A stretch of DNA of 64,000 bases from Marinobacterium rhizophilum DSM 18822 (GCF_000378045.1 NZ_KB899095.1:200526-264525); one strand, 5' to 3'. Positions 9,614-19,361 are shown, numbered from the stretch's first letter. Program-made: numbers and translations. The notes: generated by a model from the letters alone, not told the origin.

Positions 9614-9961
9614 ATGAACAGCTATCCGACACTCTCCGCCATGGGCATTACCGAGATTGAATCCATAGCGCGCTACACGCTCAAGCCGGGCAGCCAAAGC
9701 GACGAACTGAAGATCTATTTTCACCACACCCTGGGCAACAACCAGCCCCACAGCATGAAATTCAGTTTCCAGCGCCCCGCCACCGGCACCCACGCAACGG
9801 CAGCCGAACTTCAGAGGGCACTAAAGGAACTGCAGCAGCTGACCCGCCAGGCACAGCCCGCACCGACGCGGGAGCAGCTGCTAGGAGAACTGAGCCAGCT
9901 CGAAAAAGTTGTCAGCGCCAAGATTGAAGAGATGCGCTTCAACCTGAAGCAGTGGCACTGA
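9614..9961 (+). CDS. DUF3461 family protein (copy B)
   Basis: 115 residues starting MNSYPTLSAMGI and clearly paralogous to the protein at 8542, sharing the MGIT, RYTLK and LKIYF blocks and the C-terminal coiled coil (LSQLEKVVSAKIEEM). The basic middle block present in copy A is shortened. TGGAG lies 6 nt before the ATG. The 300 bp upstream hold no gene. The copies are about 0.7 kb apart and well diverged, so the duplication is not recent. Confidence 0.88.
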   Translation: MNSYPTLSAMGITEIESIARYTLKPGSQSDELKIYFHHTLGNNQPHSMKFSFQRPATGTHATAAELQRALKELQQLTRQAQPAPTREQLLGELSQLEKVVSAKIEEMRFNLKQWH

Positions 9962-9981
9962 AGCTCCGCCCGCACCCTTTG

Positions 9982-9994
9982 CTACACTGCCTGA
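9982..9994 (+). promoter_or_regulatory. Leader/promoter block shared with the paralogue at 43273
   Basis: CTACACTGCCTGA is found 40 bp before this small gene's start and again at 43234-43246, 39 bp before the start of its paralogue. TACACT could serve as a -10 hexamer. The conservation and equal spacing are visible; the promoter role is inferred. Confidence 0.5.
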
Positions 9995-10021
9995 GCACCG
10001 TTGCAACGCTCAGGTATTGAC

Positions 10022-10267
10022 ATGCTCCCTATCAACAATACGCTGTCCTCCGGTTCCGTAATGCTGCAACAGGCCCAAGCGAAAATAGGCCAGCACGCCG
10101 GCGAACTGGCCCAGGTGGCGGGCGCCGACCCGATGTCCGGGACGGGTAGCAGCATCGTCGAATCCGTTACCGGCCTGCAGCAGGCCGAAACCTACGCCCT
10201 CTCCGGTATCAAAGTCATTCAGGCCGCCGACAACGTCATCGGTACCCTACTCGATATCCGGGCGTAA
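10022..10267 (+). CDS. Small flagellar-axial-like protein (copy A)
   Basis: 81 residues with an N-terminal NNTLSSGSVMLQQAQ segment and C-terminal QQAETYALSGIKVIQAADN followed by VIGTLLDIRA. The last block resembles the C-terminal helix of flagellar rod and hook proteins, which end with a similar KVI..AD.ML.TLL.I pattern. The paralogue at 43273 is nearly identical over the last 30 residues. The ATG at 10022 is chosen because the paralogue aligns from there; an upstream in-frame codon at 10001 is less likely. Export or a true flagellar role is not shown. Confidence 0.8.
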   Translation: MLPINNTLSSGSVMLQQAQAKIGQHAGELAQVAGADPMSGTGSSIVESVTGLQQAETYALSGIKVIQAADNVIGTLLDIRA

Positions 10268-10366
10268 ACCCGGCTGTACAGTCCCCGCCCGGAATGACCG
10301 CAATTTTTGACAATCGCCGGTGCGATGACCCGTACCTTGACCGGCGCTTTGCAGGCACCGCACCGC

Positions 10367-11371
10367 CTAACCGATGGTGACAGGCCGAATGTAGTTTCTA
10401 TCCATCAGTGCCTGCCAGAATTCAGCGGGAATAGCGTGCTCATACCAGCCAACGTTCTGCTGTATCCTGGCGTCGCTGGTCATTCCAATAACAACCGACT
10501 TTACGCAGGGATATAACAGCGGGAACTGAATCGCCGCGGCCGGCAGGGGAACCCCGTATTCACTGCAGACTTTTTCCAACCCAATAACCTTGTCGATTAC
10601 TTCAGGCGGCGCTGCATCATAAAAATAGTGGCCTGCACCGGCCGCCCCCTTGGCGAGAATACCGGAGTTAAAAGGCGCGGCCGCAATAAGCGAAACCTCT
10701 TTCTGACTGCACCTGGCGGTAAAATTTTCTGTGATTCCATTTTCAAGCAGCGTGAAGCAGTTCGCCACCATGAAACAATCGAAATCGGCCTCATCCAGTG
10801 CCCTATCACAAGCCTGCCATTCGTTAACGCCCAGGCCGATCGCTTTGACGACGCCCTGATCGCGCAGCTCGGACATCGCCCTGAAGCCGCTTTCCATGGC
10901 AGTACGAAACAGGCCTGACAGTTTGTCGCCTTGGGTAAACACATCAAGATCATGCATCAGCAGCATATCTATGTCCGTCACCCCCAGGCGCTGCAGCGAA
11001 TCCTCAAAAGCACGCATGACCCCATCATAGGTGTAGTCATAATGGCGTTTGAACGGCGCCGCGCCGACAAAACCGGCGTCCTCCAGAGGTGCGTTTTTCT
11101 CCAGCGGCCGCAGCAAACGCCCCACCTTGGTGGAGAGAAATAACTCATCCCGTGGCTTTTCATGCAGCGCCAGCCCCAGACGGCGCTCGGAGAGACCGGC
11201 GCCATAGTGGGGTGCCGTATCGTAATACCGTACACCCTGACTCCAGGCCGCGTTTACCGCCGCTTGCGCTTCAGTGTTGGTGGCGCTGCGAAATAAATTA
11301 CCAATTCCTGCGGCGCCGAATCCCAACTCGGTGATCGGCGTACCGCTCCTGTCCATAACCCTGGTTTTCAT
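10367..11371 (-). CDS. Aldo/keto reductase, probable L-fucose (D-threo-aldose) 1-dehydrogenase
   Basis: 334 residues, an aldo-keto reductase barrel with the catalytic tetrad D51, Y56 (DTAPHYG), K82 (STKVGR) and H140 (LLMHD). This family includes NAD(P)-dependent L-fucose/D-threo-aldose 1-dehydrogenases that oxidise the sugar to its lactone. Position as the last gene of the fucose operon, with the matching lactonase and mutarotase encoded divergently, supports oxidation of L-fucose to L-fucono-lactone as step one. Related sugars such as D-arabinose or L-galactose are alternative substrates. Confidence 0.87.
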   Translation of the reverse strand: MKTRVMDRSGTPITELGFGAAGIGNLFRSATNTEAQAAVNAAWSQGVRYYDTAPHYGAGLSERRLGLALHEKPRDELFLSTKVGRLLRPLEKNAPLEDAGFVGAAPFKRHYDYTYDGVMRAFEDSLQRLGVTDIDMLLMHDLDVFTQGDKLSGLFRTAMESGFRAMSELRDQGVVKAIGLGVNEWQACDRALDEADFDCFMVANCFTLLENGITENFTARCSQKEVSLIAAAPFNSGILAKGAAGAGHYFYDAAPPEVIDKVIGLEKVCSEYGVPLPAAAIQFPLLYPCVKSVVIGMTSDARIQQNVGWYEHAIPAEFWQALMDRNYIRPVTIG

Positions 11372-11449
11372 GATTAAAGTCCACGTTAATTTTTATGGTT
11401 ATTTAGGGGAACGCCTGTCCATAAACATTTTTTAAATACTAAAACTACT

Positions 11450-11485
11450 GTGCCTGTCGCGCTGGACTGAAGGCCCGGCAGGCAC
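11450..11485. repeat. Hairpin between the FAH-family and aldo-keto reductase genes
   Basis: GTGCCTG and CAGGCAC form the arms of a stem-loop in the 284-bp gap between the two leftward genes. It may reduce read-through or protect the upstream message. No other gene is seen in the gap. Confidence 0.4.
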
Positions 11486-11655
11486 GTTACTTAATTTAAT
11501 CTGTGCGGATTAATATTCTGTCGCAGGATGAGCAACGCGGGGCCTGTCCATCAATTGCGACTATTGGGTACACCACCGGGCTCAGTTGTACAGGCAGCTG
11601 CCCGATAAAAAACGGGATCAGCACTGCCTGTATGCACGGTCAAACGACAAGCAAT

Positions 11656-12516
11656 TTACAGATCAAAAGCACGCACGAGCTGCCGTTGCTCGCCCAATCG
11701 GTCGATGCCCAAACGCATCACTTCACCGCCTTTGAGAAATTTCGGTGGATTCATGCCCAGACCTACACCCGGCGGGGTTCCGGTCGAAATGATGTCTCCG
11801 GGCTGCAGACTCATGAACTGACTGCAATAGGCGATCAGGAAAGGCACCTTGTAGACCATGGTTGCCGTAGTGCCATCCTGGTAGCGGTTACCGTCAACTT
11901 CGAGCCATAAGCGCAGCTCGTCTGGGTTACCAACCTCGTCGGGCGTGACCAGCCAGGGCCCTGTAGGACCAAAGGTGTCACAGCCCTTGCCCTTATCCCA
12001 GCTACCCGAGCGTTCAAGCTGATACTCTCGTTCCGAAATATCATTAACAACGCAGAAGCCGGCGACATGCTGCATGGCATCCGCTTCATCGATATAGGAA
12101 CCGCCTGTACCGATCACCACACCCAGCTCGACTTCCCAATCCGTTTTCTGGGAGCCCCGGGGTATTTGAACATCATCATTGGGCCCGACAATAGCCGAGG
12201 TCCATTTGCTGAACATCACGGGCTCCGGAGGCACAGGCATACCGGACTCTTCAGCATGATCGGCATAGTTCAGACCGATACAGATAAACTTGCCTACAGA
12301 GCCAACACAGGCCCCCAGGCGAAAATCTTGCTGCGGCGTACCGGCAACGATCGGCAGTGTGCTGATATCCAGCCCTTTCAAACGCGCGATACTGTCGCGG
12401 CAAAGCGCATCTCCGGCGATGTCCGGCACTACCGCAGAGAGATCGCGAACCTGACCGTTGTCATCCAGAACACCGGGTTTTTCCTGTCCTGCCGCCCCGT
12501 AGCGTAGAAGCTTCAT
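11656..12516 (-). CDS. FAH-family hydrolase, probable 2,4-diketo-3-deoxy-L-fuconate hydrolase
   Basis: 286 residues of the fumarylacetoacetate hydrolase superfamily: a small N-terminal domain, then the core with CIGLNYADHAEE, metal-binding acidic residues in DWEVELGVVIG and the family signature ending ISTGTPPGVGLG. In non-phosphorylative L-fucose and L-rhamnose pathways this family cleaves the 2,4-diketo-3-deoxy acid to pyruvate and lactate. AGGAAATCAAC precedes the ATG. The SDR that would supply its substrate is in the same operon. Ureidoglycolate lyase-like annotations are common for this family but do not fit the neighbours. Confidence 0.88.
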   Translation of the reverse strand: MKLLRYGAAGQEKPGVLDDNGQVRDLSAVVPDIAGDALCRDSIARLKGLDISTLPIVAGTPQQDFRLGACVGSVGKFICIGLNYADHAEESGMPVPPEPVMFSKWTSAIVGPNDDVQIPRGSQKTDWEVELGVVIGTGGSYIDEADAMQHVAGFCVVNDISEREYQLERSGSWDKGKGCDTFGPTGPWLVTPDEVGNPDELRLWLEVDGNRYQDGTTATMVYKVPFLIAYCSQFMSLQPGDIISTGTPPGVGLGMNPPKFLKGGEVMRLGIDRLGEQRQLVRAFDL

Positions 12517-12555
12517 GTTGATTTCCTGTTGTTGAATCCATGTGGATGGAGAAAA

Positions 12556-12586
12556 GCATGATCCGGTGATTTATGCCGGATCATGC
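12556..12586 (-). terminator. Intercistronic hairpin after the ABC binding-protein gene
   Basis: GCATGATCCGG and CCGGATCATGC are perfect 11-bp arms. On the leftward transcript the stem is followed by TTTTC, so it can act as a partial terminator. Placed just after the binding-protein gene, it would also protect that message and raise its level relative to downstream catabolic genes. Confidence 0.7.
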
Positions 12587-12598
12587 CTCTGGAGACGA

Positions 12599-13546
12599 TT
12601 AGTCGTAAAGCACAGCGGCGATCTTGGCTTCGTCAATATTGGACGCATCGTAATAGTAAAAGCCGGTATCGATGACCTCTGGCAGTGCTTCACCACGATA
12701 GGCACTCAGGGCAGCCTTGACGGTTTCATAGCCAATGCCAACGGGATTCTGCGTGATAGCGCCGGCCATCACCCCTTCGCGAATCGCGTTGGTCTGAGCC
12801 TTGCCGGAATCGTAACCAATAATGACCAGATCGGTCGCGCTCATCTCGCGTACGGCATTCACAATACCGATGGCTGAGCCTTCGTTGGTACCAAACATAC
12901 CTGCAAGCCCGGGGTTCGCAGTCAGAATAGCCTTGGCGACTTCGGTCGACTGCAGCTGATCACCCTGACCGTACTGCACCGATACCACCTCAATATCCGG
13001 GTAGGCCTCAGCCATGCGGTTGAGGAAACCGTCGCGACGATCGATGCCTGTTCGGCTGGTCTGATCATGTGCGACCACCGCCACTTTCCCTTTACCACCA
13101 ATAAATTCAGCCATCTTGTCGGCGGCCAGCGCCGCCGCCGCGACATTGTCAGTCGTGGCCGTGGTTACCGGTATGTCACTCTCCACACCGCTATCAAAGG
13201 CCACCACCGGAATACCCGCCTCGGCAGCCTTGCGCAGCAGCGGAATGGCGGCCTGGCTGTCGAGTGCGGCAAAGCCAACGGCATCTGGCTTGTTGGCAAG
13301 CGTAGCTGCCAGCATGTCGATCTGACGATCCACCATCGTTTCACTGTCAGGACCTTCAAAGGTGACCCGCACACCAAACTCTGCGGCGGCCTGATCAGCA
13401 CCTGATTTCACAGCCTGCCAGAATTGATGCTGAAATCCTTTTGAAATCAGCGGAATATAAATCTCCTCCTGAGCCATAGCGACAGGGGCGGTAACGCTCA
13501 GAGTGATGGCACCGATAACGCCAAGTAGCGTGCGACGTGTCAACAT
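12599..13546 (-). CDS. Sugar ABC transporter periplasmic binding protein (RbsB-like)
   Basis: 315 residues. A signal peptide (hydrophobic LGVIGAITLSVTAPVAMAQ) precedes a type I periplasmic-binding fold like ribose-binding proteins, with GADQAAAEFGV, GTNEGSAIGIVNAV and VIIGYDSGKAQ landmarks. AGGAAATCAAC lies before the ATG. It is followed upstream in the operon by the permease and ATPase genes. The substrate is probably L-fucose, deduced from the surrounding catabolic genes rather than from binding residues. Confidence 0.9.
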   Translation of the reverse strand: MLTRRTLLGVIGAITLSVTAPVAMAQEEIYIPLISKGFQHQFWQAVKSGADQAAAEFGVRVTFEGPDSETMVDRQIDMLAATLANKPDAVGFAALDSQAAIPLLRKAAEAGIPVVAFDSGVESDIPVTTATTDNVAAAALAADKMAEFIGGKGKVAVVAHDQTSRTGIDRRDGFLNRMAEAYPDIEVVSVQYGQGDQLQSTEVAKAILTANPGLAGMFGTNEGSAIGIVNAVREMSATDLVIIGYDSGKAQTNAIREGVMAGAITQNPVGIGYETVKAALSAYRGEALPEVIDTGFYYYDASNIDEAKIAAVLYD

Positions 13547-13648
13547 GTTGATTTCCTCAGTTTCTGTTTTTTTTGGGGTCGAGGTTGTGCGGGAACTTTG
13601 GATCGTCCCCTCACTGGGTTAAAAACTGTAGCGGTTGGAAATTCGATA

Positions 13649-14674
13649 TCAGGCTTTCTTGCGACGCATCATGTCGGCATAAACGGCCAAGATGATAATT
13701 GCTCCGGTCACCACGGTTTGCCATTCCTGGGCGACAGAGAGAACACGCAAACCATTGGTCAGCACAGCCATGATCAAGGCCCCGATGAGCGTACCGAGGA
13801 TAGTGCCCCGTCCACCGGACAGCGAGGTACCGCCGATAACAACAGCAGCGATGGCCTCAAGCTCGTACCCCAAGCCCAGGGCCGGCTGTGCAGAATTGAG
13901 GCGCGATGCAATCAGCAGTCCGCCGATGCCACAAATACCGCCGGCCAGGGCATAGATCGCCATTTTCCAGCCGTCCGTATTGACACCAGACAGGCGTACT
14001 GCCTCTTCGTTGGAGCCCAGTGCAAAGGCATAGCGTCCAAGCACCGTGCGACCAAGGATATAACTGGCAGCCGCGGCGACCAGAAAGAGAATCAGTACAC
14101 CGTTGGGGATGGGCAGCGCCGGAATGATTTCACCAATCAGGGAGCCACGGGAAATCAGATCAAAACCGGGGGTGTCATTGAAGTAAATCGGACGGGTGCC
14201 CGAAATCACCAGCGACAGCCCCTTGAGTATCAGCATCATGCCCAGGGTGGCGATGAAGGGTGGGATCTTCATCTTGGCCACGAAGGTGCCGGAACAAAGA
14301 CCACAGAGTGCACCGGTCGCAATGGCTGCCGCGACGCCCAGAGGAAGCGGCATACCCGCGTAGGTCAATACAACACCGGCCATAACTGCCGTGAACGTCA
14401 TCAGGGTGCCAACGGACAGATCTATGCCGCCGGTAATGATCACCAGGGTCGCGGCAATTGCCAGCACACCATTGACCGACGTCGCCTGCAGGATGGCGAT
14501 CATATTGGAGGTCTGCATAAAGTTTGGCGAGACCAGGGAGAAACCGATCAGCAACACGATAAGGCTGGCAAAGGCCAGCAGCCGCTGATGGGTTCCCATT
14601 TCAATCAGCCGGGACAGCGGGCTTTTGGGTTTTCCGGGGGTCGAGGGAGCTAAAGTCGGGATTACAGCACTCAT
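13649..14674 (-). CDS. Sugar ABC transporter permease (RbsC-like)
   Basis: 341 residues with about eight to ten hydrophobic segments and the conserved [13 protein letters not shown] and [19 protein letters not shown] blocks typical of ribose/galactose-type permeases. A cytoplasmic N-terminal tail precedes the first helix. Its ATG overlaps the stop of the ATPase gene by one base (TAATG), showing coupled translation. The gap to the binding-protein gene is about 100 bp. Confidence 0.93.
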   Translation of the reverse strand: MSAVIPTLAPSTPGKPKSPLSRLIEMGTHQRLLAFASLIVLLIGFSLVSPNFMQTSNMIAILQATSVNGVLAIAATLVIITGGIDLSVGTLMTFTAVMAGVVLTYAGMPLPLGVAAAIATGALCGLCSGTFVAKMKIPPFIATLGMMLILKGLSLVISGTRPIYFNDTPGFDLISRGSLIGEIIPALPIPNGVLILFLVAAAASYILGRTVLGRYAFALGSNEEAVRLSGVNTDGWKMAIYALAGGICGIGGLLIASRLNSAQPALGLGYELEAIAAVVIGGTSLSGGRGTILGTLIGALIMAVLTNGLRVLSVAQEWQTVVTGAIIILAVYADMMRRKKA

Positions 14675-16197
14675 TATTTTTCTCCTGCCAGCGATACGCC
14701 AGCATCACGCTGTGTGGCCAGTTGCATGATGTCTTCCTGCGTTGTACCTGCACCACCTGGCAGAATGCCGGTCAGGCGCCCTTCACACATAACGCCAATG
14801 CGGTGGCTGAGGCGCATAACCTCGGGCAGCTCGGACGAAATCACGATGATCGCACGCCCCTGGCCCGCCAGTTCCTCAAGTAGCTTGTAGATTTCGGACT
14901 TGGCGCCTATATCGATACCACGGGTGGGTTCGTCAAAAATCAGAATATCGCAGTCTCGCAGCAGCCATTTGGCGATAACCACCTTTTGCTGATTACCACC
15001 GGAAAGAAAACGTACCTCCTGCCGGTCAGACGGCGTCCGAATACCGAGCTGGCTGATATAGCCGACCGCGACATCCTTCATCACCTTTTCATCCAGCACG
15101 CCCGCCCCGTTAGTAAAGGTATCCAGACTTGCAAGGGAAATATTGGCTCGCACATCCATGCCCGTCGCCAGGCCAAAGTGCTTGCGGTCCTCCGACAGAT
15201 ATCCGATTCCGGCAGCGACAGCATCGTTGGGAGACTTGATACTGCGCACTTTGCCGTGAACCCTGATCTCGCCGCTCTCGAGCGGGTCGGCACCAAAGAT
15301 CGCCCGGGCCACTTCGGTGCGCCCGGCCCCCATGAGGCCGGCAAAACCGAGTATTTCTCCCTTGCGTACCGAGAAACTGACATCGCGAATCTCTGTGCCC
15401 CGATTTAGCTGCCTGACGTCAAGTGCCACCTCGTTGCCAGAAGTATCCGGCACCTGCAGCGGGCTTTCCCGCACCTCACGCCCCACCATCATCGAGATAA
15501 TACGGCTCAGAGGTGTCTCACTCGCCTGAACAGTATCGACGTACTCGCCGTCGCGCATAACTGTGACACGGTCGGCAATCCGCTTTATCTCGTCCATCTT
15601 GTGGCTGATATAGATGATGCCTACGCCCTCAGCCTTGAGCTGGCGAATGATGCCAAAGAGCTCTGCGATCTCAGCATCATTCAGTGCCGCCGTCGGCTCA
15701 TCCATGATCAGCACACGAGAGCGAAATGACAGCGCTTTGGCGATCTCGATCATCTGCTGTTTTGCAATGGTGAGAGTCCCGACGATGGCCTTTGGATCGA
15801 GCTTCAGGTTCATCGTGGCGAAAATCTCCGCCGTCTGCTGGTTCAGGGCGCGCTCATCCAAACGCCCGAAAAGGCCCCGGGGCTCACGCCCGATAAACAC
15901 ATTCTGCGCAACCGTCAGATCATTCATCAGGCTGAGTTCCTGATGGATAATTCCGATACCCAGATCCTGTGCCTCACGCGGCCCAGCCGGTTCTGCCAGT
16001 TCACCCCTGATCCAGACCTCACCACCATCACGCTTGTAGATGCCTGACAGGACCTTCATCAGGGTCGACTTGCCGGCACCGTTTTCCCCCATCAGCGCGT
16101 GGACTTCACCCACGGCCAGATCAAACTGCACACTCTTCAGCGAATGCACCCCAGGAAACCACTTTTCTATCCCATGCATTTTGACGAGTAATGTCAT
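14674..16197 (-). CDS. Sugar ABC transporter ATP-binding protein (RbsA/MglA-like)
   Basis: 507 residues with two tandem ABC domains. The first has Walker [10 protein letters not shown] and Walker [11 protein letters not shown]. The second has a degenerate A site (GLMGAGRTE), the signature [15 protein letters not shown] and Walker [12 protein letters not shown]. This is the usual asymmetry of carbohydrate-type double ATPases. GGAGGG lies 8 nt before the ATG. It energises import by the adjacent permease and binding protein. Confidence 0.94.
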   Translation of the reverse strand: MTLLVKMHGIEKWFPGVHSLKSVQFDLAVGEVHALMGENGAGKSTLMKVLSGIYKRDGGEVWIRGELAEPAGPREAQDLGIGIIHQELSLMNDLTVAQNVFIGREPRGLFGRLDERALNQQTAEIFATMNLKLDPKAIVGTLTIAKQQMIEIAKALSFRSRVLIMDEPTAALNDAEIAELFGIIRQLKAEGVGIIYISHKMDEIKRIADRVTVMRDGEYVDTVQASETPLSRIISMMVGREVRESPLQVPDTSGNEVALDVRQLNRGTEIRDVSFSVRKGEILGFAGLMGAGRTEVARAIFGADPLESGEIRVHGKVRSIKSPNDAVAAGIGYLSEDRKHFGLATGMDVRANISLASLDTFTNGAGVLDEKVMKDVAVGYISQLGIRTPSDRQEVRFLSGGNQQKVVIAKWLLRDCDILIFDEPTRGIDIGAKSEIYKLLEELAGQGRAIIVISSELPEVMRLSHRIGVMCEGRLTGILPGGAGTTQEDIMQLATQRDAGVSLAGEK

Positions 16198-16251
16198 TGA
16201 GCAACCCTCCGAAACCCATTTTTAATAATTATTAGATGGTGAGGTTTGTCG

Positions 16252-17001
16252 TCAGATGGTGACGCCGCCGTCGACCAGCATCGCCTGGCCAGTAACAAAC
16301 TGGCTATCATCTGAAAGCAGATAGGTGACCATAGGTGCAATATCGGTGACTTTTGCCAAACGTCCCATGGGCTGGCGGGCGATAAAATCTTTCTCCGCCT
16401 GCACAGGATCAGCCGCATCCGCAATGCGTCCGCGCAGGGATGGCGTATCGACGGTTCCAGGGCAGAGCGCATTGCAACGCAGGCCCTGCTTCACATAATC
16501 AGCGGCAATTGCCTTTGTCAGCCCAATCACCGCAGCCTTGGTCGTGCCATAGGCGGTACGCGCAGTAAAGCCCTTGATGGAGGATGCCATCGACGCCATA
16601 TTCAGAACCGAAACGCTCCCGGTTTCCTGTGCGCGCTGCAGCATGCCAGGCAGAAAAGCGCGGCACATGCGGATCATGGAAGTGACGTTCAGATTAACAC
16701 TGAAGGCCCAGTCCTCATCTGACAACTCGAGTATGGTGCCGTGATGCACAAAACCTGCGCAATTGAAGAGCCCATCCAACCTTGGCAATTCGGCGGCGAG
16801 TGCGTTGACGGCCTCAACATCGGTTACATCCAGAAAACGGGTCTCGATAAAGTCCGACTCGCGCTTCAAATTCTCGAGTGCGTCCATATTGATATCGGTG
16901 GCAATGACCCGCGCCCCCTGGGCGACGCAGGCCAGTACACTGGCTCGACCAATGCCTTGTCCGGCAGCAGTGATTAGAATTGTTTTGCCTTCAAGCCGCA
17001 T
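16252..17001 (-). CDS. SDR dehydrogenase, probable 2-keto-3-deoxy-L-fuconate dehydrogenase
   Basis: 249 residues of the classical short-chain dehydrogenase family. The cofactor motif is TAAGQGIGR (about 11-19), with D36 after the second strand favouring NAD. NCAG is at 80-83, and the catalytic Y151 and K155 sit in AYGTTKAAV. Such SDRs oxidise 2-keto-3-deoxy-L-fuconate at C4 in the fucose pathway. An alternative is L-fucose 1-dehydrogenase, as for the SDR of the Campylobacter fucose locus, but an aldo-keto reductase here can fill that role. A strong CAGGAGG site precedes the ATG. Confidence 0.85.
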   Translation of the reverse strand: MRLEGKTILITAAGQGIGRASVLACVAQGARVIATDINMDALENLKRESDFIETRFLDVTDVEAVNALAAELPRLDGLFNCAGFVHHGTILELSDEDWAFSVNLNVTSMIRMCRAFLPGMLQRAQETGSVSVLNMASMASSIKGFTARTAYGTTKAAVIGLTKAIAADYVKQGLRCNALCPGTVDTPSLRGRIADAADPVQAEKDFIARQPMGRLAKVTDIAPMVTYLLSDDSQFVTGQAMLVDGGVTI

Positions 17002-17032
17002 GCTTTATCCTCCTGATTTAGTTTTTTTCAGA

Positions 17033-18556
17033 TCACATGACCGCGCCGATTTGCCAGGGCACAAACTCTGCCCCGCCAAATCCCAGCGCTTCACTTTTTG
17101 TCTGCTCACCAGAGGCGACACGAATAATGAGTTCGAACAGCTCATGTCCCTTGTCTTTAATACTCACGCCACTGGAGACGATATCCCCGCAATTCAAATC
17201 CATGTCACCAGACATGCGCTGATACATCTGTGTATTGGTCGCGAGTTTGATGCAGGGGGTTGGCTTGTAGCCGGAGACAGAACCACGCCCCGTCGTAAAG
17301 ACGATAAGATTTGCCCCGGAGGCGACCTGGCCGGTTACCGAACAGGGGTCGTAACCCGGGCTGTCCATGAAGACAAAACCCTTGCTGTCGATCTGCTCAG
17401 CGAAGAGGTAAACATCACTCAGAGGGGCTGTACCGCTCTTTGCGACCGCGCCGAGTGACTTTTCAAGGATGGTCGTCAACCCGCCGCGCTTGTTGCCAGG
17501 GCTCGGGTTGTTGTCCATCTCTCCGCCGTTACGCGCGCAGTAATCTTCCCACCAGCGCACGCGTGCAATCAGCTTTTCTCCCACATTTTGGGACACCGCG
17601 CGACGGGTCAGTAAATGCTCAGCCCCATAGATTTCGGATGTTTCAGACAGAATCGTGGTACCACCGTGGCGTACCAGCAGGTCTGAGGCATAGCCCAGTG
17701 CAGGGTTTGCTGTAATGCCTGAATAGCCGTCTGAGCCGCCACATTGCATTCCTACGGTAATAGCCGAAATCGGGGCTGCGCTGCGCTGCGCACGGTTGGC
17801 GATGACAGCAATAGCGCGCAGTTCCTCAAGCCCTTTTTCGATGGTTTTGCGCGTACCGCCCTCGGCCTGAATAGTCATATAGTGCAGGGCACCATCTGCC
17901 CGAATCGAACGCCCACCCACCAAGGCATCGACCTGCATCACCTCGCAGCCCAGGCCCACCAGCAGAATGCCGCCGAAATTGGGGTGTCGCGCATAACCTG
18001 AGAGAGTGCGAAACAGGGTGTCATAACCTTCATCCTTGCCAGACATGCCGCAGCCCGAGCTGTGAACGATAGGCACTACGCCGTCGATATTGGGAAACTC
18101 ATCTAGCAGACCGGACTTCTCCGCCGCCTCGGCGATGAAGCGGGCAACCGAACCCGCGCAGTTAACAGAGGTTAAGATTCCGATGTAGTTGCGAGTACCT
18201 GTCTTGCCGTCCGCCCGGGTGTACCCCTTGAAGGTTCTTTCATCGTCCGCAGCGGGAAGGGGTACGCTTTGGCTCGCGAAAGCATAGTCCTGCAAGTGTT
18301 GCCCCATTCCCAGGTTATGCGTATGCACATGTACGCCAGCTTCAATATCAGCTGTGGCCTGGCCAATGATCTGGCCATACCGAATCAGATCTTGCCCAGC
18401 CTTGATAGGACAGACAGCAATCTTGTGGCCACGCGGCACCGCTTGCTGAAGGCAGGCACTGGTGCCTTCCAGTTTGTGCCCAGCAGAGAGATCGCATAGA
18501 GCCACCACAACGTTGTCGTTTGGATGCAGACGAATGGTTTGTGTTGCCTTGCTCAC
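17033..18556 (-). CDS. UxaA/altronate-dehydratase family enzyme, probable L-fuconate dehydratase
   Basis: About 507 residues: an N-terminal SAF domain (VVVALCDLSAG and following, roughly the first 100 residues), then the UxaA catalytic domain with conserved Cys-containing segments (VHSSGCGMSGKDEGYD, GMQCGGSDGYSGITANPALG). The family dehydrates sugar acids using a metal centre. In this operon the expected reaction is L-fuconate to 2-keto-3-deoxy-L-fuconate. The GTG at 18556 is preferred because AAGGGGG lies about 6 nt upstream; an in-frame GTG at 18583 would add nine residues. The better-known fuconate dehydratase of this route is an unrelated enolase-superfamily enzyme, which is absent here. 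Confidence 0.87.
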   Translation of the reverse strand: MSKATQTIRLHPNDNVVVALCDLSAGHKLEGTSACLQQAVPRGHKIAVCPIKAGQDLIRYGQIIGQATADIEAGVHVHTHNLGMGQHLQDYAFASQSVPLPAADDERTFKGYTRADGKTGTRNYIGILTSVNCAGSVARFIAEAAEKSGLLDEFPNIDGVVPIVHSSGCGMSGKDEGYDTLFRTLSGYARHPNFGGILLVGLGCEVMQVDALVGGRSIRADGALHYMTIQAEGGTRKTIEKGLEELRAIAVIANRAQRSAAPISAITVGMQCGGSDGYSGITANPALGYASDLLVRHGGTTILSETSEIYGAEHLLTRRAVSQNVGEKLIARVRWWEDYCARNGGEMDNNPSPGNKRGGLTTILEKSLGAVAKSGTAPLSDVYLFAEQIDSKGFVFMDSPGYDPCSVTGQVASGANLIVFTTGRGSVSGYKPTPCIKLATNTQMYQRMSGDMDLNCGDIVSSGVSIKDKGHELFELIIRVASGEQTKSEALGFGGAEFVPWQIGAVM

Positions 18557-18580
18557 GCTGAGCCCCCTTGTTCCGAAATT

Positions 18581-18650
18581 CACATTTCATGTGCCATGTT
18601 GTATCCTCAAACTAGCACTCGATGATACCATCGTCAACTAACATGTTAGT
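18581..18650. promoter_or_regulatory. Divergent fucose promoter region with three palindromes
   Basis: Between the catabolic operon and the GntR gene lie three inverted repeats. ACTAACATGTTAGT at 18637-18650 is a perfect 14-bp palindrome. CGATG-ATAC-CATCG occupies 18620-18633, and CACAT-TTC-ATGTG occupies 18581-18593. GntR/FadR-type regulators bind short palindromes, so the 14-bp site 16 bp before the regulator start is the leading candidate for autoregulation and control of the leftward operon. Binding itself is inferred. Confidence 0.6.
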
Positions 18651-18665
18651 ATTCAGGTAATGAAT

Positions 18666-19361
18666 ATGAATGCAGCCACACTCACCGACATAGAAGACCT
18701 GAGCGGTTCTCTCGCCCAGCGGGTCTACCAGTCTTTGCGAGAAGCCATCCTCTCAATGGACTACCCGCCCGGTACGATTCTGAGAAAAGGCGCCATTTGC
18801 GAACAGCTCGGCGTTTCGCGCTCACCCGTATCCGAGGCAATAGCCCGCCTGTCAGCAGAGGGACTGGTGGATGTCATCCCCCAGTCGGCCACGAAGGTGT
18901 CTTGCTTCTCGATGGCAGAAATTCGCGAAGCCAGCTTTCTTCGCGAGGCGCTGGAACTGGCGGCTGTTGCAAGAGTTGCCGAGCAGCGCAGCGACGAGCA
19001 GCTGACGCAATTAACGAGGAACCTGCGATTGCAGGAGCTATTAGTGGAAGACAGGGATTTTGCAGGCTTCTACAAGACCGACGAGGAGTTTCACGCATTG
19101 CTGATGGAGTTCACCGGTTTCCCTGGGGTCTCCTCGGTTGCATCCACAGTATCCCTGCAACTGAAACGTGCCCGCATGCTGCTGCTACCCGAAGAAGGCC
19201 GCCCGGCAGCAGCCGTCAGGGAGCACAAGGCCGTCGTAGACGCCATCCGCATGCGTGATCCTGTCGCCGCACAGTCTGCAATGAAACTGCATCTGGGGCG
19301 ACTCATCACACAGATCGAACCGCTAGAAAGCCAGCATCCAACCTTCTTTCGCTCCCACTGA
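18666..19361 (+). CDS. GntR/FadR-family transcriptional regulator of the fucose genes
   Basis: 231 residues. An N-terminal winged helix (LAQRVYQSLREAILSMDYPPG, 16-60 region, with EQLGVSRSPVSEAIARL) precedes an FCD effector domain. That domain carries the usual acidic/His metal-site pattern (DEEFH, REHKAVVDAI, KLHLGRL). The ATG at 18666 is chosen because AGGT is 8 nt upstream; the ATG at 18660 is only 2 nt from it. It is encoded divergently from the catabolic operon and upstream of fucU and the lactonase. A sugar acid or lactone is the likely inducer. Confidence 0.88.
   Translation: MNAATLTDIEDLSGSLAQRVYQSLREAILSMDYPPGTILRKGAICEQLGVSRSPVSEAIARLSAEGLVDVIPQSATKVSCFSMAEIREASFLREALELAAVARVAEQRSDEQLTQLTRNLRLQELLVEDRDFAGFYKTDEEFHALLMEFTGFPGVSSVASTVSLQLKRARMLLLPEEGRPAAAVREHKAVVDAIRMRDPVAAQSAMKLHLGRLITQIEPLESQHPTFFRSH

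Noticed and set aside
13598..14653. 351-codon plus-strand frame opposite the permease gene
   Set aside because: Composition is typical of an antisense shadow of a GC-rich membrane-protein gene; no ribosome site or recognisable domain.
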